Origin: Streptomyces avidinii
GTDB taxonomy: Bacteria > Actinomycetota > Actinomycetes > Streptomycetales > Streptomycetaceae
Length of the DNA: 51,860 bases
Assembly: GCF_014650695.1 (NCBI RefSeq)
Contig: NZ_BMVL01000015.1
Coordinates: 76,497-128,356 of the forward strand
Direction of reading: 5' to 3'
Shown: one piece after another, positions 32,542-39,845 of the stretch
Numbering within the stretch: position 1 is the stretch's first letter
How the letters are laid out: every line of letters starts with the position of its first letter
Position numbers and translations under genes: made by a program
Notes under the pieces: generated by a model
The model's database searches: none
Told to the model about the DNA's origin: nothing
The model's input: the letters and a program-made list of their open reading frames with translations, nothing else

Positions 32542-33152
32542 TGTCGAACAACACCTGGATGCCCAACAACGGCAGCACTCCCGGCCCCCGCCGTCCGCAG
32601 AACGCCGCCGGCGGCCAGCAGCAGGGTCCGTGGCAGCAGCCGGGCCCGGCCGGCGCCCCCGGCGGGACGAACCGGTCCCGGACGACGAACCGCAGCAAGT
32701 CGCGGGAGTACCACTTCCACATCAGCGACCCGGGCGTGCAGAGCGGCGGCGGGGGCCCGCGCAACGGCCGTGGCCAGCAGGGCGGCCAGGGCCAGCGGGG
32801 CGGGCGGATGCACTCCCCGTTGGGTGACCCGGAGTTCTTCTCCAACGTGGACATCCGCAACTACTGCGAGGGCGGCCGTGGGCTGTTCCTGCAGATGTCG
32901 TTCGAGCTGGCCAACGCCGCCGAGATGCTCAACGCCGTGCTGAAGGAGATCCCCGACCCCGAGGGCCGCCCGTTCGGCTCCCGTGCGCGGGCCCGCAGGG
33001 TGTCGCGGCGGATGAAGAAGGCCGCCGAGGACGCCCTCGGCACCGCGAAGAACCTCGCCGCGACCTATGCGGCGTTCCAGCGGGAGTTCGATCCCCAGCT
33101 CGCGCCGAACCGCCGGCCTCGCCAGGGCCGCCGTTTCGACTTCAACGGCTAA
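32541..33152 (+). CDS. hypothetical element protein, disordered N-terminus
   Basis: A 203-residue soluble protein. Residues 1-90 are Asn/Gly/Gln/Pro-rich and probably unstructured (GQQGGQGQRGGRMHSPLG). Residues 95-195 look like a helical domain (CEGGRGLFLQMSFELANAAE, MLNAVLKEIPDPEG, RRMKKAAEDALGTAKNLAA). It lies directly before traB in the same operon, so it may be a transfer partner of the translocase. No family recognised. Confidence 0.72.
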   Translation: MSNNTWMPNNGSTPGPRRPQNAAGGQQQGPWQQPGPAGAPGGTNRSRTTNRSKSREYHFHISDPGVQSGGGGPRNGRGQQGGQGQRGGRMHSPLGDPEFFSNVDIRNYCEGGRGLFLQMSFELANAAEMLNAVLKEIPDPEGRPFGSRARARRVSRRMKKAAEDALGTAKNLAATYAAFQREFDPQLAPNRRPRQGRRFDFNG

Positions 33153-33180
33153 CGACACCTGATCGCAGGGAGGTCAGAGC

Positions 33181-35256
33181 ATGCCCCGAACCACCTCACC
33201 CGATGACACCCGGCAGCAGCAGTACGACGCCCACGGCGAGGGCGGCGGGATCGGCGAGTACCTGCTCCACCGCGCCAAGCCCCACCTGCCGCCGTGGCTC
33301 GCCGGTACCGGGGCGGGCCTGGCCTCCCTGCCCGCCCACTACTTCTGGTCGGGCGAGCCGGGCGTCACCGCCGGCCTCACCCTTGCCTCTGTCGCCCTGA
33401 CCGGCCTGACCTGGTGGGCGGGCAAGTCCACCACCCAGCAGCGCCGCCTGCACTCCGCCGTCACCGTCGCCGCCGCATCCACCTGGTTCACCGCGGCCGC
33501 GATCGCCGGACCCGGGGCGGGGCCGCTGGGGGAGCTGTATTTCATCGGCGCCCCGGCCCTGGCTCTGTCGTGGAACATCCGGCAGATCCTCCGCAAGAAC
33601 GTCGAAGGCGCGGGCCAGTCGGCGGATGGTGGGTTCTTGGAGAAGGTCGGCCTGGCCAAGGCCCAGGTCCTCCGCACGGAGGTAGGCCCGAACAAAGCCT
33701 CCTTCGACCTCCAGCTCCCCCGCGGCGAACTCACCCCCGACGACGTTTCGAAGAACCTGACCCGCATCGCCGGGGCCCTGGACGTGCCGAAGACGGCCAT
33801 CCGGATCCAGGAGAACCCCGACTCGGCGTCCAGGGTCATGCTGACCGTGGTCCCGCTCGACCTGCTCAAGAACACCGTCCCCTGCCCCGGCCCCAGCGCC
33901 CCCGGCGAGTCGATCAGCTACCCCGTCGTCGTCGGAATCTACGAGGACGGGACCCCGGCGGACATGTGGTTCCCCGGCGACCCGGACGAGGCCCGCAACG
34001 CCATGATGCTGCTGCTCATGGGCATGACCGGCTCCGGGAAGTCCGAGGGCGGCCTGACCGCGCTCGCGGAGATCCTGACCCGGCGGGACGTGATCGTGTG
34101 GGCATCGGACCCGGCGAAGAAGGAGCAGACCCTCGGCCCGCTCCTGCCCGCGATCGACTGGGCCGCCCTCGACATGCCCTCCACCAAAGCCATGATCAAA
34201 GCCCTCACCGCCGTCATCCCCGCCCGCACCGCGTGGCTCGCGAAGTACGGCTACAAGCAGTGGGTTCCGGCCTGCGCCGAGACCCAGGCCGACGGCGCCC
34301 CCGGCATGCCCTACCTCGTCGCCTGGTTCGAAGAGGCCGCGAAGACGATCCGTGAGATCGACGACGACGTGTTCACCGGCCTCGCCCAGGAAGCCCGCTC
34401 CGCCGGCGTCTCCCTCGTCCTCTCCATGCAGCGGGCCTCCGGCAACCAGGTCTCCACCGACACCCGCGCCTCCCTCGGCTCCTCCTGGTGCCACGGCGTC
34501 CGCACCGAGCAGGACGCCCGGTTCGCCCTCGACGACGAGGTCCTCGACGCGGGTGCCGCCCCGCACGTGTGGAAGGACAAGAAGCCCGGCTACTCCTACC
34601 TGGTCGCCAACGGCGTCCCCGACGACCAGTGGGCCACCCCGATGCGGGACTACCTGTCCAGCGTCGACTACCTCAACTGGGTCGTCGTCACCTTCGCCGA
34701 CGCCCGGGCCGCGATCGACCCCGTCACCGCCGGGGCGGCTGCCCGCTCCGCCGACCGCGCGTTCACCGGCCGCACCCGCTACCCGATGCCCGGCACCACC
34801 GATCAGCCGGAGACCACCATGCCCAACGGCCACGACCCGGAAGAGGACGAGGAGTACGAGGACGGCTACTACCCCGGCGAAGACGACTACGACCGGCACC
34901 CGTCGAACGGAGCGGACGAGGACGACTACGAGGAGGGGGAGTTCATCGACGCGGAGCAGGAACTCCCCGAAGTCGAGCAGGTCGTCCAATTCGCCGCCCG
35001 ACCGCCGGCCGACGAACCGCGTCCGAAGATCAGCACCGCAGAGGCGCGGGCGGCGATGGAGGAGGTCCTCGAAGAGTTCGAGGAAGAGGGCCGGGACGTG
35101 GTCGGCCCGGCGGACTTCATGGCCTACTGCGACCGCTACGGACGGGGCCGTTCCTGGGTCTCCGGACAGGTCGCCCAGTTCGTCCTCGCGGGCCGTCTCG
35201 CCGAGACCAGCGAGGTCGGCCGCTACCGGATCGTCCCCTACGACGTAGCGGCCTGA
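33181..35256 (+). CDS. traB: TraB conjugative DNA translocase (FtsK/SpoIIIE type)
   Basis: Moves double-stranded DNA between hyphae, the hallmark of Streptomyces conjugation. The 691-residue protein has N-terminal membrane helices at about 40-135 (ALTGLTWWAG, AALAI-type stretches), a motor domain with Walker A GMTGSGKS at 281-288 and a Walker B region YLVAWFEEA near 377-385, then AGVSLVLSMQRASGNQ. An acidic, Tyr-rich linker (about 540-620) leads to a C-terminal winged helix (about 635-685), the part that in pSVH1 TraB reads 8-bp clt repeats. The start follows AGGGAGG. A cluster of 8-bp repeats lies directly after the gene. Confidence 0.92.
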   Translation: MPRTTSPDDTRQQQYDAHGEGGGIGEYLLHRAKPHLPPWLAGTGAGLASLPAHYFWSGEPGVTAGLTLASVALTGLTWWAGKSTTQQRRLHSAVTVAAASTWFTAAAIAGPGAGPLGELYFIGAPALALSWNIRQILRKNVEGAGQSADGGFLEKVGLAKAQVLRTEVGPNKASFDLQLPRGELTPDDVSKNLTRIAGALDVPKTAIRIQENPDSASRVMLTVVPLDLLKNTVPCPGPSAPGESISYPVVVGIYEDGTPADMWFPGDPDEARNAMMLLLMGMTGSGKSEGGLTALAEILTRRDVIVWASDPAKKEQTLGPLLPAIDWAALDMPSTKAMIKALTAVIPARTAWLAKYGYKQWVPACAETQADGAPGMPYLVAWFEEAAKTIREIDDDVFTGLAQEARSAGVSLVLSMQRASGNQVSTDTRASLGSSWCHGVRTEQDARFALDDEVLDAGAAPHVWKDKKPGYSYLVANGVPDDQWATPMRDYLSSVDYLNWVVVTFADARAAIDPVTAGAAARSADRAFTGRTRYPMPGTTDQPETTMPNGHDPEEDEEYEDGYYPGEDDYDRHPSNGADEDDYEEGEFIDAEQELPEVEQVVQFAARPPADEPRPKISTAEARAAMEEVLEEFEEEGRDVVGPADFMAYCDRYGRGRSWVSGQVAQFVLAGRLAETSEVGRYRIVPYDVAA

Positions 35257-35272
35257 CGCGTCAGACGCGTCC

Positions 35273-35395
35273 GACACCCCTGCCAGGCCAACAGCCCCAA
35301 TCCACAGGTCATACGTGCGCGCGAGGGGTGTCAGACGGGTGTCTGACGCGTCAGACACCCCCACCAGACACCCACCCTGACACCCCAGACACCTT
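35273..35395. repeat. GACACCC octamer cluster after traB (candidate clt/TRS)
   Basis: Seven copies of GACACCCN in 123 bases: direct at 35,273, 35,354, 35,367, 35,379 and 35,388, inverted at 35,325 and 35,336. A perfect 24-bp palindrome built on TGACGCGTCA spans 35,337-35,360, and a second TGACGCGTCA lies at 35,254. Position just past traB matches the clt transfer locus of Streptomyces plasmids. Confidence 0.68.
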
Positions 35396-35404
35396 GCCCA
35401 CACA

Positions 35405-35431
35405 GGGCCCAAGCCACCTCGGCTCGGGCCC
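35405..35431 (+). terminator. hairpin between repeat cluster and SpdD-like gene
   Basis: GGGCCCAAGCC pairs with GGCTCGGGCCC with one mismatch, in the 200-base gap after traB. It may end the transfer operon or belong to the transfer site. Confidence 0.55.
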
Positions 35432-35456
35432 TGCTGGTCTTCCCCTGGAGTCCGCC

Positions 35457-35921
35457 ATGACCTACGAACCCACCCACCCGACCGTCCCCGAACCGCTCCG
35501 ATACGGGGACGCGATCCTCTACCCGCCGGCCGTCCCCGAACCGCGGATGCTGCCCGCCGAAATACCACCCGGCGTCCAGTACGTCACTCTCCCCGACGGC
35601 ACCCGCACCCTCGCCTACACCGCCCTCCCCGAGACCCTGCCCGCGCGGCCGATACCGGCGTGGGCGAAGACCACCGCCCTGCTCGCGCCGACCGTCGGCG
35701 GAGGCATCGCGGCAGCCTCCGCCGGACTCGCCTACGCCGCACCGGGACTGATCGCCCTGACCGAAGCCCTCTGGGCGGCAGTCGCCCTCATCGCCGCCGG
35801 AGCCGTCATCGCCGTGGCCCGACCGCGACGCGGCGCCGCTCGCCCGACGACTCACATCACCCAACACGTCACGGCAACTGGCCTCTTCGGCCGCGCCAAC
35901 GGCACCGTCAACCACCGCTGA
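35457..35921 (+). CDS. SpdD-like small membrane protein
   Basis: A 154-residue protein: a Pro-rich N-terminus (PTHPTVPEPLRYGDAILY), two membrane helices at about 75-95 and 100-122 (GGGIAAASAGLAYAAPGLIA, LWAAVALIAAGAVIAVA), and a His/Thr-rich tail ending THITQHVTATGLFGRANGT, a C-terminal pattern I associate with AICE Spd proteins. CTGGAG precedes the ATG. It stands between the transfer and replication modules and is followed by a hairpin. Confidence 0.68.
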   Translation: MTYEPTHPTVPEPLRYGDAILYPPAVPEPRMLPAEIPPGVQYVTLPDGTRTLAYTALPETLPARPIPAWAKTTALLAPTVGGGIAAASAGLAYAAPGLIALTEALWAAVALIAAGAVIAVARPRRGAARPTTHITQHVTATGLFGRANGTVNHR

Positions 35922-35929
35922 ACGCCGAA

Positions 35930-35962
35930 GGCGGCCCCCTCACGCCAATGACCGGGGCCGCC
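35930..35962 (+). terminator. hairpin after SpdD-like gene
   Basis: GGCGGCCCC and GGGGCCGCC pair across a 15-base loop and separate the Spd gene from the replication module. Confidence 0.65.
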
Positions 35963-36000
35963 CTCATCCAGGCCGTTGCATCGAACTGGAGGAATCCAGC

Positions 36001-36219
36001 ATGCCCCACACCGCCGACACCCGGCGAGACCACAACGACGACCAGCCCTTACTCCTCGACCCGTACTCATGCGGCGGAGGCGCCGCCGTGGGCTACCACC
36101 GAGCCGGATTCACGGTCGCAGGTATCGACGTCATCTACGGATCCGACCACTACCCGTCGGCCTACTCGGAGTGGCTCGGCGATACCTTCCTCACTCACAC
36201 CACGGCGGTGTCGGCATGA
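36001..36219 (+). CDS. short ORF resembling the N-terminus of a phage-type DNA methylase, with TTA codon
   Basis: A 72-residue product. Residues 18-42 (LLDPYSCGGGAAVGYHRAGF, then VAGIDV) resemble motif I of phage cytosine methyltransferases, normally LLDLFCGAGGAAxGYxRAGF, but the Cys-Gly-Ala order is altered and all later motifs are missing. A good ribosome-binding site (GGAGGAATCC) is retained. Codon 17 is TTA (36,049-36,051), rare in Streptomyces and dependent on the bldA tRNA. The stop overlaps the Prim-Pol start as ATGA. I read it as a shrunken methylase kept as a translated leader of the replication operon. Confidence 0.65.
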   Translation: MPHTADTRRDHNDDQPLLLDPYSCGGGAAVGYHRAGFTVAGIDVIYGSDHYPSAYSEWLGDTFLTHTTAVSA

Positions 36220-37142
36220 CGGCCACCCCTACGCCACTCGTCGACCTCGCGGGCCTGGACAGGCTCGCCCACGCGATCAGCGCCGCCGAACGGGGCTGGC
36301 ACGTCTTCCCTCTCCGGCCCGACGACAAGCGGCCCGCCGGTCACCCCGAACGGTCCTGCCCCGGCACCGGCCGCTGCGCCACCGGCCATCGCACCCCTGA
36401 GCAGCGGGCCACGACCGATCACGACCTGATCGCCGCCGCCTGGACCCACGCCCCCTACAACATCGGGATCGCCACCGGCCCGTCCGGGCTGCTGGTGGTC
36501 GACCTGGACACCCTCAAGGACAAAGACGAGAAGGGAACGCCTGACGGCGTCGACCTCTTTGAAGCGCTCTGCGAGCGCGCCGGAGAGGCTGTCCCCACCA
36601 CCTACCGGGTCCGGACCGCCCGCGGCGGACAGCACCTGTACTTCACCCAGCCCGACGGCGTCCGTCTCGGCAGCACCCGGGGACGGCTCGGCAGGCACAT
36701 CGACACCCGGGGCTGGGGCGGCTATGTCGTCGCTCCAGGCAGCAACACCCCCGACGGCGCCTACATCGTCCTCGACAGCATCGCCCCCGCAGCGCTGCCG
36801 GAATGGCTTCTGGATGCCCTGGCCCCGCAGCCCGCTGCCGTCCCGGCCGCCCTCACCCCCGCGCACACCAGCGGCCGACGTCTGGCCGATGTGGTGCTGG
36901 AGCGCGAGACGGCCGCCGTGGCCAGCACGTCCGAGGGCGGTAGGAACGACCAGCTCCTGAAGTCCGTACGGGCCGTGGGGCGGTTCGTCGCGTGGGGAGA
37001 CCTCCCCCGGAACACGGTTGAGGAGGCTTTTCAGGTCGCAGGGGAGGCCGCGGATCTGCCGCCAGCCGAGTGCCGCACCACGATCCGCAGCGCACTCAAC
37101 TGGTCCCTGCGAACCGCACGCCCGCGGCCGGCCGCCGCATGA
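36216..37142 (+). CDS. bifunctional primase/polymerase (Prim-Pol replication initiator)
   Basis: A 308-residue archaeo-eukaryotic primase-superfamily protein. It opens AHAISAAERGWHVFPLRPDD, then KRPAGHPERSCPGTGRCATG; the catalytic acidic motif is in GLLVVDLDTLKD, followed by TYRVRTARGGQHLYFTQPDG with the catalytic His and GGYVVAPGS. The C-terminal third (about 225-300) is a helical primase-associated domain (SVRAVGRFVAWGDLPRNTVEEA). RepPP-type AICEs use such proteins to start their own replication. The ATG overlaps the stop of the TTA-containing ORF, so its translation may depend on that ORF. Confidence 0.9.
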   Translation: MTATPTPLVDLAGLDRLAHAISAAERGWHVFPLRPDDKRPAGHPERSCPGTGRCATGHRTPEQRATTDHDLIAAAWTHAPYNIGIATGPSGLLVVDLDTLKDKDEKGTPDGVDLFEALCERAGEAVPTTYRVRTARGGQHLYFTQPDGVRLGSTRGRLGRHIDTRGWGGYVVAPGSNTPDGAYIVLDSIAPAALPEWLLDALAPQPAAVPAALTPAHTSGRRLADVVLERETAAVASTSEGGRNDQLLKSVRAVGRFVAWGDLPRNTVEEAFQVAGEAADLPPAECRTTIRSALNWSLRTARPRPAAA

Positions 37143-37348
37143 ACCACCCCGAAACCTCCGACCTGAAAAGCCCCACCCCCACCACCCACCGGCCCGGAGC
37201 CGCGGAGCACGCCCCGCCGAGAACTGCTGGGGGCGCCTCGAAGGGCGTCGCCGAAGGCGTCCCTTCTGGACCTGACTTGCACCCGAGCGACCACCCCGCG
37301 CGCGGAGGCCCCTGCACCTTCCTGGACGGACGGAGGGAAGGTGCATGA
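37139..37348 (+). CDS. small hypothetical protein, 69 aa
   Basis: A Pro/Gly/His-rich, probably disordered product (PGAAEHAPPRTAGGASKG). It overlaps the Prim-Pol stop and the next start by four bases each, which is the main support for it being translated. It could simply be a translational bridge. Function unknown. Confidence 0.5.
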   Translation: MNHPETSDLKSPTPTTHRPGAAEHAPPRTAGGASKGVAEGVPSGPDLHPSDHPARGGPCTFLDGRREGA

Positions 37349-39405
37349 GCGCCCCGATTCGGCACGTCGTCATGCTGAGCGGCGGGATCGGTTCATGGGC
37401 GACTGCCAAGCGCGTCATCGACGAACACGGCCCGGACGAGGTGGTCCTCCTGTTCGCCGATACCAAGGTGGAAGACCCCGACGTCTACCGGTTCCTCGAC
37501 GACGCTGTGGCCCAGCTCGGAGCCAGGATCGTCAAAGTCGCCGACGGCCGCACCCCCTGGGAAGTCTTTCGCGACCGACGGATCATCGGCAACACCCGCA
37601 TCGCGCCATGCAGCCAGTTCCTCAAACAGATCCCCTGCCGAACCTGGCTGGAGGAGAACACCGACCCCGCCCAGGCCACGGTCTACGTCGGGATCGACTG
37701 GACCGAAACGCACCGCCTGCCGGCCATACAGAAGGCATACCTGCCCTGGGTCGCACTGGCTCCGCTGTGCGAGCCGCCCTACCGCGACAAGGACCAACTC
37801 ATCGCCGAGGCCGAGGCTTGCGGGCTGGCCCCGCCACGGATGTACGAGCAGGGATACCCGCATGCGAACTGCGGCGGCGCCTGCGTACGCGGAGGCCAAG
37901 CCCAATGGGCACGACTGCTGGCCACGAACCCCGAACGGTTCGACGACGAGGCTCAGCAGGAACAGGCCCTCCGCAGCCACCTGGGCAAAAACGTCGCCAT
38001 CCTCCGCGACCGCACGGGCGGCACCACCCGCCCGCTGCCCCTGATCGAACTCAAAGCCCGCATCACCCGCGGCCAGGCAGACCACGATGCGCTGGCCACC
38101 GACTGGGGCGGCTGCGGCTGCTTCACCGACCCCGCCCCTGCAGGAGACACCATGACCACCACCAACGGCCAGCCCCGACCCACCATCAACGGCGCCGCCC
38201 TGCTCGACGAGGTTGAGACCTTCCACCGGCGCTTCAACGTCTTCCCCAGGGAGGCCGCCTACGTCGCGGTCGCGCTGTGGGACGCGCACGCCCACCTGAT
38301 CGACGCGTTCGACGGGACCGCCCGCATCGCGTTCCTGTCCCCGGAGCCGGGGTCGGGGAAGTCCCGGGCACTGGAGATCATCGAGACCTTGACCCCGCGG
38401 GCCGCGACCACGGTGAACGCGTCCCCGAACGCGCTCTTCCGCCTGGTCGATGCTCCCGAAGGGCCCCCGACGCTGCTCTTCGACGAGATCGACACCGTCT
38501 TCGGGCCCAAGGCCGGGGACAACGAAGCCGTGCGGGGGTTCCTGAACTCCGGCTACCGGCGGGGCGGGAACTCCCTGCGCTGCGTCGGGGAAGGCGCCAA
38601 CCAGACCGCGGGCTGGTTCTCCTCGTTCTGCGCGGTCGCCATGGCAGGGCTCGGCTCGCTGCCCGACACGATCCTGACCCGCTCGGTCATCATCCGCATG
38701 CGCAAGCGCGCCCCGAACGAGACCTGCGAGCCCTACCGCCGGCGCACCCACGAGAAGCAGGGCCACGCCCTGCGCGACCGCCTCGCCCAGTGGGCCGACA
38801 CCGTCCGCGACCAGGTCTCGGACGCCTGGCCCGAGATGCCCGACGGCGTCACCGACCGCCCCGCCGACGTGTGGGAGCCCCTCCTCGCCGTCGCGGACGC
38901 CGCCGGCGGCGCCTGGCCCGAGCGGGCCCGCGCCGCGTGCGTGGAGCTGATCAACGCAGCCCACGACAGCGAGGAGGCATCCCTCGGGATCCGGCTGCTG
39001 ACCGACCTGCGGGACAAGGTGTTCTGCGGAGCCGACCGCATGCCCACCGCCGTGATCCTCGAATGCCTCCTCGCCCTGGACGACTCCCCGTGGGCCGACG
39101 TCGACGACCGGCCGATCACCTCCCGGACCCTGGCCAAGATGCTCGGCCAGTACGTCACCCCGGCGAACAAGCCCATCAAGCCCCGGACCTTCCGCCTGCC
39201 CTCCGGGACGCCCAAGGGCTACTTCGCCGAGGACCTATCCGACGCCTGGACCCGCTACTGCCCCTCGCCCCCGCTCAGGTCCGCAACATCCAAAACATCC
39301 GCAACACCGCAGGTCACAGGGGGCGAATCCGTTGCGGATACCCCCACCGGCATCCGCAACACGCCCCCGGAAACCGCCACACTCCCGCTCCACATCGCCG
39401 GCTGA
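37345..39405 (+). CDS. PAPS-reductase-like PP-loop domain fused to DUF3631 ATPase
   Basis: One 686-residue frame made of two usually separate proteins. Residues 1-265 are a phage-type PAPS-reductase-like (PP-loop) protein: MLSGGIGSWATAKRVIDEHG (the usual SGGxDS Asp replaced by Gly), LLFADTKVEDPDVYRFLDDA, cysteines in APCSQFL and NCGGACVRGG, and its natural end GGCGCF. Residues 270-686 are a DUF3631 P-loop ATPase with Walker A SPEPGSGKSRALE and Walker B LLFDEID, a normal partner of Prim-Pol in AICEs. An internal ATG at 38,152 with AGGAG six bases upstream would start the ATPase alone, so both a fusion and a 417-residue form may be made. Confidence 0.85.
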   Translation: MSAPIRHVVMLSGGIGSWATAKRVIDEHGPDEVVLLFADTKVEDPDVYRFLDDAVAQLGARIVKVADGRTPWEVFRDRRIIGNTRIAPCSQFLKQIPCRTWLEENTDPAQATVYVGIDWTETHRLPAIQKAYLPWVALAPLCEPPYRDKDQLIAEAEACGLAPPRMYEQGYPHANCGGACVRGGQAQWARLLATNPERFDDEAQQEQALRSHLGKNVAILRDRTGGTTRPLPLIELKARITRGQADHDALATDWGGCGCFTDPAPAGDTMTTTNGQPRPTINGAALLDEVETFHRRFNVFPREAAYVAVALWDAHAHLIDAFDGTARIAFLSPEPGSGKSRALEIIETLTPRAATTVNASPNALFRLVDAPEGPPTLLFDEIDTVFGPKAGDNEAVRGFLNSGYRRGGNSLRCVGEGANQTAGWFSSFCAVAMAGLGSLPDTILTRSVIIRMRKRAPNETCEPYRRRTHEKQGHALRDRLAQWADTVRDQVSDAWPEMPDGVTDRPADVWEPLLAVADAAGGAWPERARAACVELINAAHDSEEASLGIRLLTDLRDKVFCGADRMPTAVILECLLALDDSPWADVDDRPITSRTLAKMLGQYVTPANKPIKPRTFRLPSGTPKGYFAEDLSDAWTRYCPSPPLRSATSKTSATPQVTGGESVADTPTGIRNTPPETATLPLHIAG

Positions 39406-39527
39406 CCAGCACAGCCCCGCGGGCGCCGCCACACCGACGTGTGGCGGCGCCCATCCGCAACAAATCCGCGATCCGCAACAAACGCAAGCCTCTGACCAGG
39501 CATGTTGCGGTGTTGCGGCTGTTGCGG
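39281..39527. repeat. CCGCAACA iterons (candidate replication origin)
   Basis: Eight perfect copies of CCGCAACA: direct at 39,281, 39,299, 39,354, 39,455 and 39,473; inverted at 39,503, 39,511 and 39,520; plus a 7/8 inverted copy at 39,330. They start in the last codons of the DUF3631 gene and fill the gap before xis, next to a perfect hairpin. Confidence 0.78.
39421..39452 (+). terminator. perfect 13-bp hairpin in the iteron region
   Basis: GGGCGCCGCCACA and TGTGGCGGCGCCC flank a six-base loop, 15 bases after the DUF3631 stop. It may terminate the replication operon or form part of the origin. Confidence 0.65.
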
Positions 39528-39579
39528 ATCCCCAGGGGCCGGGAACGGCCCACGCTCGATCACCAAGGAGACATGAGCA

Positions 39580-39780
39580 GTGACCACCGCCGCACAGCCC
39601 ATCGACCGGGTGCTCTACAAGGTTGAGGCAGCCGCCGAGCTGCTCTCGCTCGGCCGCTCCACCGTCTACGAGTTGATGGCCACGGGCGAGCTGCCCTTCG
39701 TGAAGCTGGGCCGGGCCCGCCGCATCCGCCGAGCCGACCTCGACGCCTTCGCCGCCCAGCTCCAGCCGCAGTCCATCTGA
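39580..39780 (+). CDS. xis: excisionase (Xis, MerR-like helix-turn-helix)
   Basis: A 66-residue DNA-binding protein: VLYKVEAAAELLSLGRSTVY, then ELMATGELPFVKLGRARRIR and RADLDAFAAQL, the standard HTH_17 pattern of AICE excisionases. The start is GTG at 39,580 with AAGGAGA upstream. It directs the integrase toward excision. A strong hairpin separates it from int by 66 bases. Confidence 0.9.
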   Translation: MTTAAQPIDRVLYKVEAAAELLSLGRSTVYELMATGELPFVKLGRARRIRRADLDAFAAQLQPQSI

Positions 39781-39795
39781 TCTCAGCGCAGCCAG

Positions 39796-39828
39796 AGGCG
39801 GCCCCCGGGACATCCCCGGGGGCCGCCT
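39796..39828 (+). terminator. hairpin between xis and int
   Basis: AGGCGGCCCCCGGG and CCCGGGGGCCGCCT form a 14-bp stem with a short loop, followed by TTCC. It may make int expression lower than or separate from xis. Confidence 0.8.
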
Positions 39829-39845
39829 TCCGCATGGAGGAGCAC

